Source of the DNA: Paraspadella gotoi | Lineage: Eukaryota > Chaetognatha | Direction of reading: 5' to 3' | Length of the DNA stretch: 64,000 nt | Assembly (NCBI GenBank): GCA_051294375.1 | Contig: CM119265.1 | Span: forward strand, 5,138,355-5,202,354 | Part shown: positions 48,028-60,708 of the stretch, piece by piece | How the letters are laid out: the number at the start of each line of letters is the position of its first letter | How positions within the stretch are numbered: the first letter of the stretch is position 1 | Notes under the pieces: model-generated | The model's database searches: none | Seen by the model: only the letters and a program-made list of their open reading frames with translations | Told to the model about the DNA's origin: nothing | Position numbers and translations under genes: made by a program

Positions 48028-50736
48028 TCTCTCTCACTTTCCCTCTCATTTCATTTCTTCATTCTTCATATTTTTATTTCCCATTTTTAACGTTCTCCTT
48101 TTTTTGTTTTTCTCCCCGTCTTCATTTTTTACGTCACCCTTTTTATTTTCCGTCGCACGCCTCCCAGATTTTTACGTCAACTCGCGGAACGTAGGAAATA
48201 AAAAACGAGAAAAATAAACGAGAAGGAGAAAATTGGTCGAAAAAAATGAAAGAAAAAAAGGGTTTTTTTTCCTGCCCCGCGTCGTCCCCATTTTTTGAAA
48301 GTGAAAAGAAAAAATGTGAAAAAATACGTTTCCCATTTTAAAAGGAGAAAAAGAAGTCAAGTGTGGGACGAGGGGAGGCCGAGGCGTTGGGTGACCGGTT
48401 TAGGGTGGTAACATTGGGTGGCTTGGAAAGAAATGGGCCATATATGAGAGATGATCTCTTCACAGTTTTCTTTTTAAGTCTTAAAGTTTTAAAAGTTGTT
48501 CTTATCATTTTTGTGCCCGCCTTTCTTCCTTTGCCCTTGCCGATTTATGGAGAGGAACATCCAGAGCTTTTCCTTAGACGATTTCGCTAAAACTAAAAGC
48601 GAAAGTGAAAAATTTGACGAAAAATCGTCAAATTTTGACGACGCTTAGATGCGAGACTTTTACAAAAATCTCGGCTGATGATGCCCAAAATAGTTTATAC
48701 TTTGTATAATGGATTTCGTTCAACCTCCAGCAGCCCTATTTAGAACATTTTACCGGACTGTTGAGCAATCTTTGCTTGCATCTCTAGATCTTTGCTCGCA
48801 CATGCAATCAGTGGCTGCGTTGGCGCGAAGCCTGCTCTCATATTTACGACTGATACGCGACAAATTTCACGGGCGCAACTTTTTTTTCGTAGATGAAATT
48901 AAATTTTGGTTTTACGAGATTTTTTTATGAGAATTTTTCAGGGCTTTTGGAGTTTTTATGTCATGAGTTGGAGCCACAAAGGCTCCTATTAGATCCTTCA
49001 TATTTCGAATACGTACATTTTAATAAAAAAAAGTCCAAGACTAGAATGATGCTTTTTTTTCCCTTTTCCCGTCAAAACCTACGTAAAATCTTCGAAGTTT
49101 AACAGCGTGTTTATCATAAGATGTCATAAGATGGCATAAGATGTCTCATTCATCCGACTTGCCCTCCCTCTCATCATCTTGGGTCAGAGTCGCGAATTTA
49201 CGATTCTCCCATCAGAAAATCCGCTGCCGACAGCGAATCCAATCCGTCCATCCGTCCATCCGTCAATCCCTTCTCTTTTCTTCGCTCTCCGATCACAAAT
49301 CATATCTGACTGATGCCCTTGAGACAAAAGGGAAATTGGGAAGAAAGGAGGAAGACGACGACGACGACGACGACGACGACACGACGGACGCCGCGACGCA
49401 CGACGACGACGACGACGACGACGCCGACGACGACGACGATGACGATGACGACGGTGATGTCAATGACGAGGTTTGACGATATCTGCGATACTTATTAAAT
49501 CCGCCTATTAGATTGAGACAGAATGATCTCTGTGAGAAGAAACGTAACAAGCAAGTTATAAATAAACATAAATAGGCCCCTCATTCCTTGAATCTCATAC
49601 TTTAATTAGGTAACCCCGAATTATAAATACAGTAGTTTGGTTTTCCCAAATCTTCCCATTTTTTTTTCGTCTGACGCACNNNNNNNNNNCATCACCTAAT
49701 CACCCCATCATCCCATGACTCCATCATCGTCCCAGTCTTTCCCCCATCTTTCCTTCTGATCTCATCTCCGTTGCTCATTCATCGCGTTTTTATCACCGGA
49801 ATTTTTCGCCACTGGTTTTTCCCCAATGTCCCCACCATCCCACCACCCACCACAATCCCAACCACCCTCAAACAACCCTAACGCTCACCCGCCAACCCCC
49901 CCCCACCCCTAAAACCGTCGCACGGTGAAGGTCGTTGAATAATACATCCGAAGAGAGAGTTTATGTACGGAAACGAGGGAGATTATGGCCCCAGAGTCCC
50001 GATGTCGATCCGCTCATCCTTCTTAGTTCCCTTATTAATAACCCCTGGATATCGAATTACATCCGGAGGGGAAGGGGGAGGATTTTTCCTGACCAAACGA
50101 TGAAGATCGAGAGACAAGAATCGTGGATGTAATCGCGTCTTAGCGGGGAAAGAATTTCCGAATGGAGTATGAAATCTTACGGAATTGTTAAATATGTATT
50201 TTCGCTAACTAACTCAATACTATCACTTCGATAGAAGTTATAACCGGATATAATTTCGAAAGGCGATCTTGAATTCGTACCCGGATCTCATTTCCTTACG
50301 TGTATACGAACCCGTATACCCGGATGTCATTCGCTCCTATCGTCATTTGTTTCCGTCTTCGATTCAGTTTCTCGTAGGAACTGACGTCGACAGAAGCGGA
50401 AAAGAATAATGACTCCGCGTCGGTCTTACCCAAGACTTTCCGGCGGTTCTCGAGTTTCCGCCACCGCCGCCAGCATTTCCGGCTCTTTTCCCCGACAGCA
50501 ACGCATTCGCTGGTTATTCCGAGAGGCCGCACCCGACGCAGGCGGCGCCGCCTAATGACCAGACTTTGCACCTGACCCTTTTGTTTAGGCCGCTCAGGAC
50601 GTCGATTCCCTTACCTTCCACTCCTCACCCGTCCCTTCTATTCTGGCCGAAAAAGGTTTGACCAATGTTCCTAATGTTGTCCGACGACCACTGGTAAAAG
50701 GCATCGTCGCCGACGCCATTTTGGAAAACGCTTTTT
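48028..50736. other. Region without an assignable gene, with (GAC)n tract
   Basis: The plus-strand frame 48709-48930 (73 codons, starting MDFVQPPAALF) is non-repetitive but unsupported by splice sites or a known family. (GAC)n with interruptions at 49357-49445 reads as poly-Asp in the frame 49141-49476. A 10-base N gap is at 49680-49689. The remainder is AT-rich or C-rich low complexity. Confidence 0.4.
49357..49445 (+). repeat. Interrupted (GAC)n tract, ~90 bases
   Basis: The longest GAC tract in the window, with ACG, GCC and GAT interruptions. It is translated as Asp-rich in one frame and as Ser- or Arg-rich in others, so coding status cannot be decided from it. Confidence 0.9.
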
Positions 50737-50749
50737 GTTGCTAGGCAAC
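50737..50749 (-). promoter_or_regulatory. RFX X-box (GTTGCCTAGCAAC)
   Basis: Minus-strand reading of GTTGCTAGGCAAC is a full two-half-site X-box, the RFX-factor motif found in promoters of ciliary genes in animals. A YY1-like GCCATTTTGG lies 12 bases upstream (50715-50724), which suggests a promoter. The downstream side is lost in a 212-base N gap (50846-51057), so the target gene is not visible. Confidence 0.5.
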
Positions 50750-50845
50750 GGAAGAAATAGAAATAACAATTTTTTTTCTTTAAAGACCCGAGATATCAAA
50801 TCCAGAAATGAGCAACAATGAATGATTACGAGAAAATAAAAGAGA

Positions 50846-51411
50846 NNNNNNNNNNNNNNNNNNNNNNNNNNNNNNNNNNNNNNNNNNNNNNNNNNNNNNN
50901 NNNNNNNNNNNNNNNNNNNNNNNNNNNNNNNNNNNNNNNNNNNNNNNNNNNNNNNNNNNNNNNNNNNNNNNNNNNNNNNNNNNNNNNNNNNNNNNNNNNN
51001 NNNNNNNNNNNNNNNNNNNNNNNNNNNNNNNNNNNNNNNNNNNNNNNNNNNNNNNNNACGAAATTATGAATATCTCTGTTGGGATCGCCTGGTTTGAGCT
51101 GCGTTTTAAACGAGATTAAATCATTCTCGATCTGAACTTCGTCTCTTTAATAACTGCCACACCGCTTGATTTTTTTCCTTTTTCCTTTTTTGCCTCTATG
51201 ACTGATCGGTTATTTACTTTTTTTACGGCTTCTAATAATCCATTGTCGCGCGGATCAAACTTCCGTTTCCCGATTTTTACGACTTTATCAGTAGACGTTA
51301 CATGCAGATGACGCGTTGCCGTTCGTCTCGCGTCCCTCGNNNNNNNNNNNNNNNNNNNNNNNNNNNNNNNNNNNNNNNNNNNNNNNNNNNNNNNNNNNNN
51401 NNNNNNNNNNN
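50846..51411. other. Two N gaps with intervening non-coding DNA
   Basis: N at 50846-51057 (212) and 51340-51411 (72). The 282 bases between them show no coding features. Confidence 0.9.
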
Positions 51412-52122
51412 TTTTTTGCCCGAAATAGAGAGGCTCGAAGATAAGAGAGGACCTCTAACAGAGTGGCGAAAAGTGACGTCGTTAGAAAGGCGCTAAAGAT
51501 GAGGAAGAGGGGGTGGAGGAGAAGGCGCTCGAGGCCCTGAGGGAGAACGCGCTCTAGCGACCCGGTTCATAAACTTTGGAACAATGAAGTTCGACCGGGA
51601 GGGGGCGTTGAGGCGGAGTGAGAAAATTGGTGAGCGCATCATAAAAAGGGTTGATGAGAAGAAAATGAGAAGCTGATTTAAAGCTGAAAAACAGAAAGAA
51701 AGCAAGAGGGAGAGCGAGACAGATAAAAATGTTAAGATGCATAACGAAAGTTCCCATAAAATAGAGAGAGAAGACTTACTGTATCCTAAATGAGCTTTAA
51801 ACATACACGACAGATACATGATACCAAATCACGTAAGTGAATTTTTAAGTCTGCGGGAGTTTGTGCAATTTCTGTTTTGGCAACGAAAGCGACCCGCGTC
51901 GGGTGTGAGTAGGCGTGGCTGACGAGGTTGCCCTTTGCCAGTTAGTGACTTTAGGATAGGAAAGAAAATGAAAGTGAAAAGAAAAGAGTGAGTGTGAGAG
52001 TTTGAGAAGAGGAAGATGGTGTCTTGGTGATTTTGAAAATCATGAATAAATCTTCAACCAAGATTAAAATAGCGAGCAGGTTTATGTATTATTAGCATTA
52101 GATAATTTCTCTCTTTAAAAAC

Positions 52123-52159
<37 letters not shown>

Positions 52160-52921
52160 TGCCCTTATAAAGAAATAATTTTCCGGATGCGACTATTATC
52201 TTTTCCGAGTCACCCGTATGTGATTCCCGATGCATCGTCGGCCGAGTATGGAACAGAGTGGAGCCAGAGCAATCGAGACCTCCCTCCGTTCATTGGGGCG
52301 GAAAATGGGCGCCGACTCTGGGGAACCGCGGGACAGAGACGCGATTCCGGCGCCGGGAGGGCGAGGAAAGAGGGCGCCGAGAAGTGTAGAAGGTGCCGGG
52401 GAAAAAAAGGTAGTAAAGTCGGTGGAACGAGAAGCAGTCGTGGGTGAAAATTGGTTTGCAGAAGATGAGAAAAAGGGAGCAGAGGTGAAGTTGTTAGGAA
52501 CAAGGGGAGAGAGAGAGGGGGAGGGAGAGAGAGAGAGAGAGGGAGAGAGGGAGAGAGAGAAAGAGAGAGAGAGAGAGAGGGAGAGGGAGCGGGTCTTTCC
52601 GACTAATAGAACCAACAGACCTGCCGTTCAGCTTGCATCGCATCATGAGAAATAAATTTGAGTAAATCCGTCAACTTTTCAAACGTTTCTCAATAAGAAT
52701 AAAAAAAAAAATAAATAAAACGTTAACCCTGGAACCGGTTATGGCTCGGATTCTTGCCAACCACCACCGCCACCACGATCACCACCACCGCCCACCACGA
52801 CCGCCACCGCTCCGCTCCACGAGTCGATGAAAATAGGAATTCCCTTTTTCCCTTTGAATTACGACGTCGTGACCTTCCAAGGGTCACGCGGCAAAAATCG
52901 GCGTTGGCGCGGGCGGCGTCG
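51412..52921. other. Non-coding, with (ATT)n and GA tracts
   Basis: (ATT)n at ~52121-52160 and a GA-rich tract at ~52507-52590. The 141-codon plus-strand frame at 52230-52655 ends in Arg/Glu repeats read through the GA tract, and is not called. Confidence 0.45.
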
Positions 52922-53173
52922 ATGTCTAGAGCGGCGTCGGCAGCGGCAACCACAGCGGCTGCGGCTTCAGCGGCGTCGGCGGCGTCGGCGGTCTCGCTCC
53001 CGCAAACGACCGAAGATTATCGCTTCGAACTTTTTTCAACCCCGGCGTCGATGGAGCGCTTGGCGTCCCGGGGTGCAGCGAGTGGACCGGCGCGCCGGCG
53101 CCGAGATTGCGGAACTCAGACCGGGGATGACGTGACGTCGTGGACCGGAGCGCGTGATTTATGTCGATCATGA
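52922..53173 (+). CDS. Possible Ala-rich open frame, function unknown
   Basis: 83 codons from ATG 52922 to TGA 53171-53173, within a longer frame open from 52754. It begins with an Ala/Ser-rich stretch, then a non-repetitive segment containing TTEDYRFELFSTPASMERL and RRDCGTQTGDDVTSW. Composition is GC-rich like the supported exons elsewhere. The opposite strand is also open through the Ala block, as often happens with GCG/CGC repeats. No family recognised, and no splice partner or promoter identified. It may be an exon or chance. Confidence 0.2.
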   Translation: MSRAASAAATTAAAASAASAASAVSLPQTTEDYRFELFSTPASMERLASRGAASGPARRRRDCGTQTGDDVTSWTGARDLCRS

Positions 53174-53573
53174 CGAAGATAATGAATCGGCGACGAATGC
53201 GAAATGACAACCGGAAACGTCCCTTTCCACCGGTTAGAATAATCGCCCATAAAAACAAACTGTTGCGCAATTGAAAAAAAAAAATCGGTGCTTCCGATGC
53301 AGAAGCGAATGCATCCAGGACGACGTCGCAGCCCTCGCCGCTGCCAATAAAGAGAATTTCCTTTACCTCGTCAAAAAAAAGCTTGTTCTCTTTTTATAAT
53401 GTAATAACGTATTTACATAACAATGGCAGTTTTAATTCAAGGCAGGAATGAAATACCTTCAGAACTCATTAATTTTAAAATGGGATTTTTAAACTTTGTC
53501 ACATAAGAGAGAGAGAGAGACAGAAAAGAGAGAGAGAGAGAGAGAAGAGAGAGAGAGGAGAGAGAGAGAGAGA

Positions 53574-53615
<42 letters not shown>

Positions 53616-54078
53616 AAAGAAAGAAAGAAAGAGAAGATAGAGAGAAAAGAAAAGTTTGAAAAGTTATCTCGGGACGGAAATGGAAATTGAGTGATGGCAT
53701 GACGACGCGAGCTCGTGTGGTTCAAAGAGGAAAGTGTGAGGATCGAGACGATCAGGGGTTGAGGGGAAACAGAAAAGACGTGGAGCATTAAGATGTGGTG
53801 TGGACTTGAATTTTGAAAAATTTTGAGAGGTGTAAAAGCCGGTAGGGGGATGATAAGGGCGTAAGAAAACGCGTTGGTCCTAACGATCGTACGGTGGGTG
53901 AAGTTTTAACCCTTTTGCGGTTCGTTGTTCACCGGAAGCGGCGCTCGTGACGTCGCCGGCAGAAGGTAAGGTCAAGGACAGACCTTTGGGTGAGCGAGGA
54001 AAAGATCGTGGGAAGAGTGAGAGGAGGAGAAATATAAAGGGGTCGAGTGCATAATGAAAATTGATTCTGAACGAGAGA

Positions 54079-54148
<70 letters not shown>

Positions 54149-54380
54149 AGAGAACTGAATTACGAGTTCCGGTCATGACGCGATTCAACGGCGGAAAAAA
54201 AATCGGATGAGAAAAAATGTCGACGGAAGATGAAATAATTTTGGTGAATCAAGAAAAAACGAGGAGGAAAAAGAAGGAAAATATACATTCTTTACATTCT
54301 TTACTTATTGCTTTACTTTTTTCACTACCTTGATTTTAAGATCGTAAAAAGTTAATATTTATAAATATATATTTTATGAA
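53174..54380. other. Non-coding with long GA tracts
   Basis: GA tracts at 53503-53612 and 54072-54155. Leu/Ser-rich minus-strand frames are readings of these repeats. Confidence 0.5.
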
Positions 54381-55375
54381 AGCATTCATTTAAATGAGAT
54401 AGGGAGCAAGCGTTAGGAATTTTTTTTGTCTACAGTTTATTGAATTGCTGAGTAGAAAGAAGTACAAGTGAGAAATACAAAGAGGTTTACGCTTCGCTCA
54501 GTGCTCACGTTGAAATACCAAATTAGGAAGTCGGTTGCAGGTGACGCCTGACTTTTACGACACCTGTAGCAAACACCTGATCGTCGGGCTTAGACTTGGA
54601 ATTTTTTCTTTTACGCTGACAAAATGAATCGTCATCATCGTGCTGGAGTTTATCTAACTTCCTTTCCTTAAATCTTACAAAAAAGTTTTTGAAGAAACGC
54701 AAAAAACGTCAGTTATGATACTAAGGATAAAAAGGAAATCAAAGAAACGAATCCCAACAAATTTAGGCCTCGCTAGTCTTTGTTTACTTCTACTTTTATT
54801 GTTCTTCTCTCCTTTTCCATTTCCTCCTTTTCCTCCTTTCCCAGTTGCCAATGGAATAAAGTGAAAAAAAAAAACAGAAAGGAAACTAAAAATCACGGTT
54901 CGCTGCTTCCCGTCAATTTCCGTTATCCCCCTTTTTTAATTTTTTTTTTTCGCGCAGTAACTAAAAATAAAAAAGGCGAGGCGGCGGCGGAGGAAGGAAA
55001 GCCATTAGGCGTGCCTCTTCTTGATCTTTGACAGTTTGGACAAGTAGGGGACGAGAGCCGGAGGGGAAAGAGGAAATGGGAGGAAAAGGGAGGAAAGGAA
55101 AGGAGGAAAGGAAAGTGAAAAGAGAGGGAAAAAGAAGGTGGCTCGAAAAGTGGACAAAGTTTAAACCGGGAAAATATTCTTGTTTAAACCCAGCGCGAAA
55201 CCATTCTCATTCTCTTACTATTGGGAAAAAACCTAATATTTTTTAATTACTGTTATTATTTATTAAAAAGAAAACAAATTTCCCATTTTGCTAAATTCGT
55301 CTCTGGCAATCTTGTGCGTCACATTTTTTTCTACAGTAATTGAAATCAAATTGCTTAATCTGAAGAGGAAAATCT
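54381..55375 (+). repeat. Left arm of palindrome 2 (~1 kb)
   Basis: Inverted copy of 55459-56452. Outer end AGCATTCATTTAAATGAG, inner end GAAGAGGAAAATCT. Open frames in it are short and disrupted in the other arm. No gene seen. Confidence 0.85.
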
Positions 55376-55380
55376 CAGGC

Positions 55381-55455
<75 letters not shown>

Positions 55456-55458
55456 AAA
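55376..55458 (+). repeat. (GA)n spacer at the centre of palindrome 2
   Basis: 83 bases, almost all GA, present once between the arms. On either side the flanking sequence is mirrored but the GA tract is not, so the turn-around point is the microsatellite. Confidence 0.85.
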
Positions 55459-56452
55459 GATTTTCCTCTTCAAGATATAAGCAATTTGATTTCAATTACT
55501 GGTAAAAAAAATGTGACGCACAAGATTGCCAGAGACGAATTTAGCAAAATGGGAATTTTGTTTCTTTTAATAAATAATAAACAGTAATTAAAAAATATTA
55601 GGTTTTTCCCCAATAGTAGAGAATGAGAATGGTTCGCGCTTGGGTTTAAACAAGAAATATTTTCCCGGTTTAAACTTTGTCCATTTTCGAGCCACCTCCT
55701 TTTTCCCTCTCTTTTCACTTTCCTTTCTCCTTTCCTTTCCTCCCTTTTCCTCCCATTTCCTCTTTCCCCTCCGGCTCTCGTCCCCTACTTGTCGAAACTG
55801 TCAAAGATCAAGAAGAGGCACGCCTAATGGTTTCCTTCCTTCCGCGCCGCCTCGCCTTTTTTATTTTTAGTTACTGCGGCGAAAAAAAAAAATTAAAAAA
55901 GGGGGATAACGGAAATTGACGGGAAGCAGCGAACCGTGATTTTATGTTTCCTTTCTGTTTTTTTTTTTTTCAACTTTAATTCCATTGGCAAACTGGGAAA
56001 GGAGGAAAAGGAGAAAAAGAAAAGGAAGAGAGAACACAATAAAAGTAGAAGTAAAGACTAAGCGAGGCCTAAATTGTTGGGATTCGTTTCTTTGATTTCC
56101 TTTTTTTCCTTAGTTTACATAACTGACTTTTTTGCGTTTCTTCAAAAACTTTTTTGTAAGATTTAAGGAAAGGAAGTTAGATAACTCCAGCACGATGATG
56201 ACGATTCATTTTGTCAGCGTAAAAGAAAAAATTCCAAATCTAGCCCCGACGATCAGGTGTTTGCTACAGGTGTCGTAAAGTCGCAGTCACCTGCACAACG
56301 ACTCCCTAATTTGGTATTTCACACGTGAGCACTGAGCAAAGCGTAAACCTCTTTGTATTTCTCACTTGTACTTTTTCTACTCAGCAAATTCAATTAACGT
56401 GGACAAAAAAAATTCCTAACGCTTGCTCCCTATCTCATTTAAATGGAATGCT
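55459..56452 (-). repeat. Right arm of palindrome 2 (~1 kb)
   Basis: Reverse complement of 54381-55375 with small indels and substitutions. Confidence 0.85.
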
Positions 56453-57488
56453 CTAACTAAGGTCGGTAGTCTGACCTGACTGAACAATCTAGGTAAGTAA
56501 AAGACGGGAGAAATGGGTGGGAAAGGAAAAATCATAATTGTAAGCGAGCTAAATTGGGCGTAAAAAAAAATGGTAACAGAGACTAGCACGGGAGAGGGAC
56601 GGTGAAGGAGAGAAAGAGAGGAAAAAGCGTGAATGAAAAACCTAAACCCTGGACTCGAGCCTGATCTCCGGGAGGAGGGGGAGGAGGATGAGGAGAAATA
56701 TGAGGAAACGGTGCATGATGGCGAACCTATCGGTTCTTTTCTGTGCCCTTCTCTTTGGCCGAGATGGCGTAATCAGGCCTGAAAATGGCGTGAGACGTCA
56801 TCGTGGTGGTGCGTGGTGAGCTGTACTTAACCGTGCTGAGAGCGTGCATGTCGCCCGAAGAGAGAAAGAGAAGGGTGGGGGGGACAATCAATCGAGNNNN
56901 NNNNNNNNNNNNNNNNNNNNNGAGTGTACGACGTGGTCAAAACGCATTTATAATTATTTTAAACATAAATTTGTCATCAAAAAGATTAGTATTCATGTAC
57001 GTAATGTTCCATAAAGATCTGCTACTGCACTTTAAACTATTCTATGACGAACAAAGCTATCAAACAGAACTTTGTTTTCGGCGAATAGTCTCCCTGCCTT
57101 ACTATGACGCCCTCTCCCCTTACCATCACGCTTGACTCTCGACATGACCCTTGGTCAGCTTACCCGCACACCCTTACTCCTTCCCTTCTCGGACCTTCTC
57201 TCGACATTCGAGATCGCGGACGTCGTCGTTCGTCGTCGTCGTCGTTGTTTTGAAGAAACTTTTTTTTAGATTGAGACGAAGAGGGTTAACGGGTCACAGA
57301 CTGAAACTACGGACGGGGAGTTTGGGGGGGGAGAAGGGTCTTTGATTTGAGGGAGCGCAGGAGATCGAAAGAGAGGGAGGCATATTGATAATTTGCGAGA
57401 GATACTTGAAAAAAAGAAAAACTGGTTTTGAGTTAAGATTTGATGTGGTGAGTCAGAGTCAAAGAGTAAATCAAGATTGCGGTAGCGT
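56453..57488. other. Non-coding spacer between palindromes
   Basis: Contains a 25-base N gap (56897-56921) and a (GTC)n tract at ~57220-57246. A short frame near 56717 (MMANLSVLFCALLFG) resembles a signal peptide but closes after ~35 codons without a clear donor. Confidence 0.4.
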
Positions 57489-58307
57489 AGGAGTCATCTA
57501 CGGGACAGCCTTTCATACTAATGCTGATAAACTTTAAAAAAAGGTGTTTTTTTTTATTATTATTTTCATTATGAAATATTTTATAAGAAATTGAAAAAAA
57601 AAAAACGGCGCGGTGACCGTTAGGTTGTGCGGCGCCACAAAAAAGACGAGGTTTAAAAAAATCTGCGCCAACTTTTATCGACGTCATCTCCTACGAACGA
57701 TAACGGAAACGACAACTGGGGCGCGGTTTGCGACTTACAACCGATTGACGACGACGACCATAGACACGACACTAGACGATAGAAAAAAATTACTTTGGGA
57801 TGGAGTCGAGAGCAGGGCTAAGAGGGAAACGGCGATTTAAAATGGAAAAATTTGCTTCATTTCTGTCGCTGACGCTTAACTCTGAAGATGAGATTTAAGC
57901 ATATTACTTTAAATATTTTACCTAAAGTAATTGCAGTTGGAATGTTTTTTTTAAAATCTAGGTTTAATTTTGTATGTCAAAAGGGGTAAAATATGAAAGA
58001 GAGCCTGACCAATGACCATAGAATTTTTCGTCCGGATAACGTAAATCTTTGACCAGTCAAACGCCACGGTTGCAATAACACCGGACTGAAAAGAAAACAA
58101 CAGAATGATGGCTAAATTAAAACTTTAACTCAGTAAATAGTTTATATATCTTTAAAGAAGCAAAAATGTACGAGAGTTTAAACCAATCAGGTGAAGGCAA
58201 TTTTTAAAACAAAGCAGAAAAAGTATCTTCAAATCCAATAAAAGCAAATCATAACTTTTCCTTTCTTAGTTTACCAATTTTCCATATTCCTGAGCTCGTC
58301 TTTCCGG

Positions 58308-58383
58308 GCCGCCATTTTTATGCCGCCATTTTTGTTTTTTGCCATCTTTCCATTCGGCCATCTTTGTTGCCATCTTCCAATCA
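58308..58383 (+). promoter_or_regulatory. YY1/Pho-like GCCAT cluster with CCAAT box
   Basis: Five GCCAT words in 69 bases, all in the same orientation: GCCGCCATTTTT at 58308 and 58322, then GCCATCTTT at 58341 and 58357 and GCCATCTT at 58369. CCAATCA follows directly at 58377-58383 (NF-Y-type). GCCGCCATNTT is the YY1/Pleiohomeotic core. It lies ~2 kb upstream of the discoidin exon on the same strand, and the mirrored cluster at ~63120-63215 holds the same relation to the minus-strand exon. Promoter or Polycomb-type element are both possible. Confidence 0.5.
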
Positions 58384-58518
58384 GCCACTCATCGCTCGTT
58401 TTCGCCGAAGTCCCCCGAGCCTTTGGGGGGAAAATGGTTTTTCTGTTTTTGAAATGGATAGCAGGGGAAACGACAACGTTTTCATGCCAAGCCGGTAAAA
58501 GGATTAGAAAAAGAGAGA

Positions 58519-58586
<68 letters not shown>

Positions 58587-58783
58587 AGAGAGAAGAGAGA
58601 GAGGAGAGGCAGGCGATATGCTTCCATAGAGTTGCGAGCGGTGATGCGGAAAACATGCGTTGGAAGCAAAATAAGTACATTGAAGCCTCAGAAGGAAAAA
58701 AGGAGTTAAAAAAAAGGAAGAAAACGATTGGCTTCGAAAAAGAAAAAGGTTTTTTGAGAATATCGACTAGGGAGAAACAGCCG

Positions 58784-58835
<52 letters not shown>

Positions 58836-58840
58836 AGAGA

Positions 58841-58885
<45 letters not shown>

Positions 58886-60364
58886 CCAGGGAGCTACGTA
58901 CCTACTAAAAGAGAAAAAGATGAGAAGAAAAAATTGTAAAAGATTTTTGCTATTACTCGACTCCCGAGTCATCCGTTCGGAAACCTTGGTAGCGCAATAA
59001 AATGATTGATGTCGACAAAGACAACGACAGGGGCCTCCATTCACACAACAACGACAAACAACGACGTCGCCGACAAAGACGAAGAAGACGAGGCAAACCT
59101 GAGAGATAATTTTAAAATCCTTTTAAAACTTAAGCAAAGACGATTTTCTTTATTAGGTTAAAAACCTTTTTTTCGAGTCAGGTCTTTTCCCCTTAATCTC
59201 TTTATAAAGTTTCTCTTTTGAAAGCGATAGCACCACCGGCCCTTCCCGCCGCCGACACGGTTAAGATAAGGAAGCCTGATTTTTTTTTCACCATATAAAA
59301 ATGAAAAAAATATAAAAGCTTAATATTTAACCGAATTAGTGGCTAACTTAATATGACGAGCACTCCAGAGAACCTTCTCTCCCCTTAAGGCCGTCGTTGT
59401 TGCGTCGTCGTTTCGTCGTCGTCGTCGTCGTCGCGATTGCTTCATGCCTTTCTTCCCTTTTATCTGTTTTCGATCTGGTATTTTATAGTTAGATTTTAAC
59501 TTTATAGATATATTAACTCGACAATAATCGAGAAATAAAAAATAAAAAATGATATATCGCTCGATACTCGTTGATTACAGCAAATATTTTTTATGATAAC
59601 CGATAATTATTGACAATAGCAATCATGAGTTCGCATCTGTTGCAGAGCGTACTGCTTGCCTGTTTGGTAACAACAACAACGACGACGACGATAACGACGA
59701 CGAAGATGAAAAACATCAAAATAGTTGTTGATCGTTTCAGCGCGTGAACCAAACAGAATCTGGCAACAATAAGATCTCGCGCTTTTCTCCCAATTCGATT
59801 TTTTTTTTTGCTTTCTATTGCTTGCATTACTTATCCACTCTCTTTTTCTATAGATCAGTTTTCGTAACTTAAACTGTAAAATGTAAAAAAAAGTATGCTG
59901 CAGCATTTTCCCATCTATGATCTCAACACAAAATTCATTCTTGTTTCACGGAAAATGGTTTTTTTCTCAAGACCAAAAATCTCTCAACTTCTCCAACCAA
60001 ATCCTACAAAAACCTTTTTGGAATCGCGAAGAAAAAGATGCGTGTCGCGTCGTCGTCGTTGACGACGCTGTTGGATGACGCTCGGTGACCTATGACCTCG
60101 AGATTCACGAGGAAAACGCAGCTCCGCGCGTGACAGATTTCGTCCACTTGAAACTTTTTTTTTTGTAGGAAAATAAACCACTGGATTTAATGTCATAGGG
60201 CTTTACTTTTAGTATAATATGTATTATGTAGTAATCAATGTGTTTTATGGAACGACTAGAACTTGGGCTATATTTTTAAGAATTGTTTTTTGTCATTAAA
60301 AAAAAAACGAATTAATAATGACAACTGCTTAGTAGTTTAATCTCGTGTTTCAATTTGTTTTTAG

Positions 60365-60508
60365 AATCCGCATCGAAGGCGCGGGCGGCCCTGGTGTCCT
60401 CGACATCAAAATCACCCAAGTCCTCCTACGAGTGGGTGCAGGTCGAGCTTCGACAAACTCACCATTGTCACCCTCGTCGAGACGCAGGGGAGGTTCGGAA
60501 ACGGACAG
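60365..60508 (+). pseudogene. Discoidin-domain-receptor-like exon, frame-disturbed copy
   Basis: Same exon as 60999-61140 on the other strand, with acceptor TTTTTTAG and donor GTGAGT intact. The GGCGGCGCCTGG of the good copy is shortened here, and extra bases appear in ATCAAAATCACCC and GTCGAGCTTC. These shift the frame so that only parts (EGAGG, SYEWVQV, QGRFGNGQ) can be read, in different frames. As assembled it is broken; it is more likely the second image of one locus than a separate pseudogene. Confidence 0.6.
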
Positions 60509-60708
60509 GTGAGTTCACGAATCATCTCTCTCTCTCTCTCTGTCTCTTCTTTTTCTTCGTTCTGTCCACTCTGTCTCATTCTTTTCTCTCGCTCCCCGTG
60601 TTCAATATCGATTTTTCTTTCCTCCTTAATTGAGTCTAAAAAGCTGAGTTTGACAAGAAACAAAGCAGAACAGAAGTTTTTTCTTCTTTCAGTTAATTTA
60701 GAAGAAGG

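Noticed and set aside
48709-48930. 73-codon non-repetitive frame (starts MDFVQPPAALF)
   Set aside because: Looks protein-like but has no splice sites, promoter or family match; AT-rich surroundings make chance likely.
49141-49476. Poly-Asp open frame that could be an acidic protein
   Set aside because: Most of it is the (GAC)n tract, and the other strand and frames are also open through it; no supporting exon structure.
56717-56820. Signal-peptide-like start MMANLSVLFCALLFG
   Set aside because: Frame closes quickly and no good donor follows; hydrophobic runs this short are common by chance.
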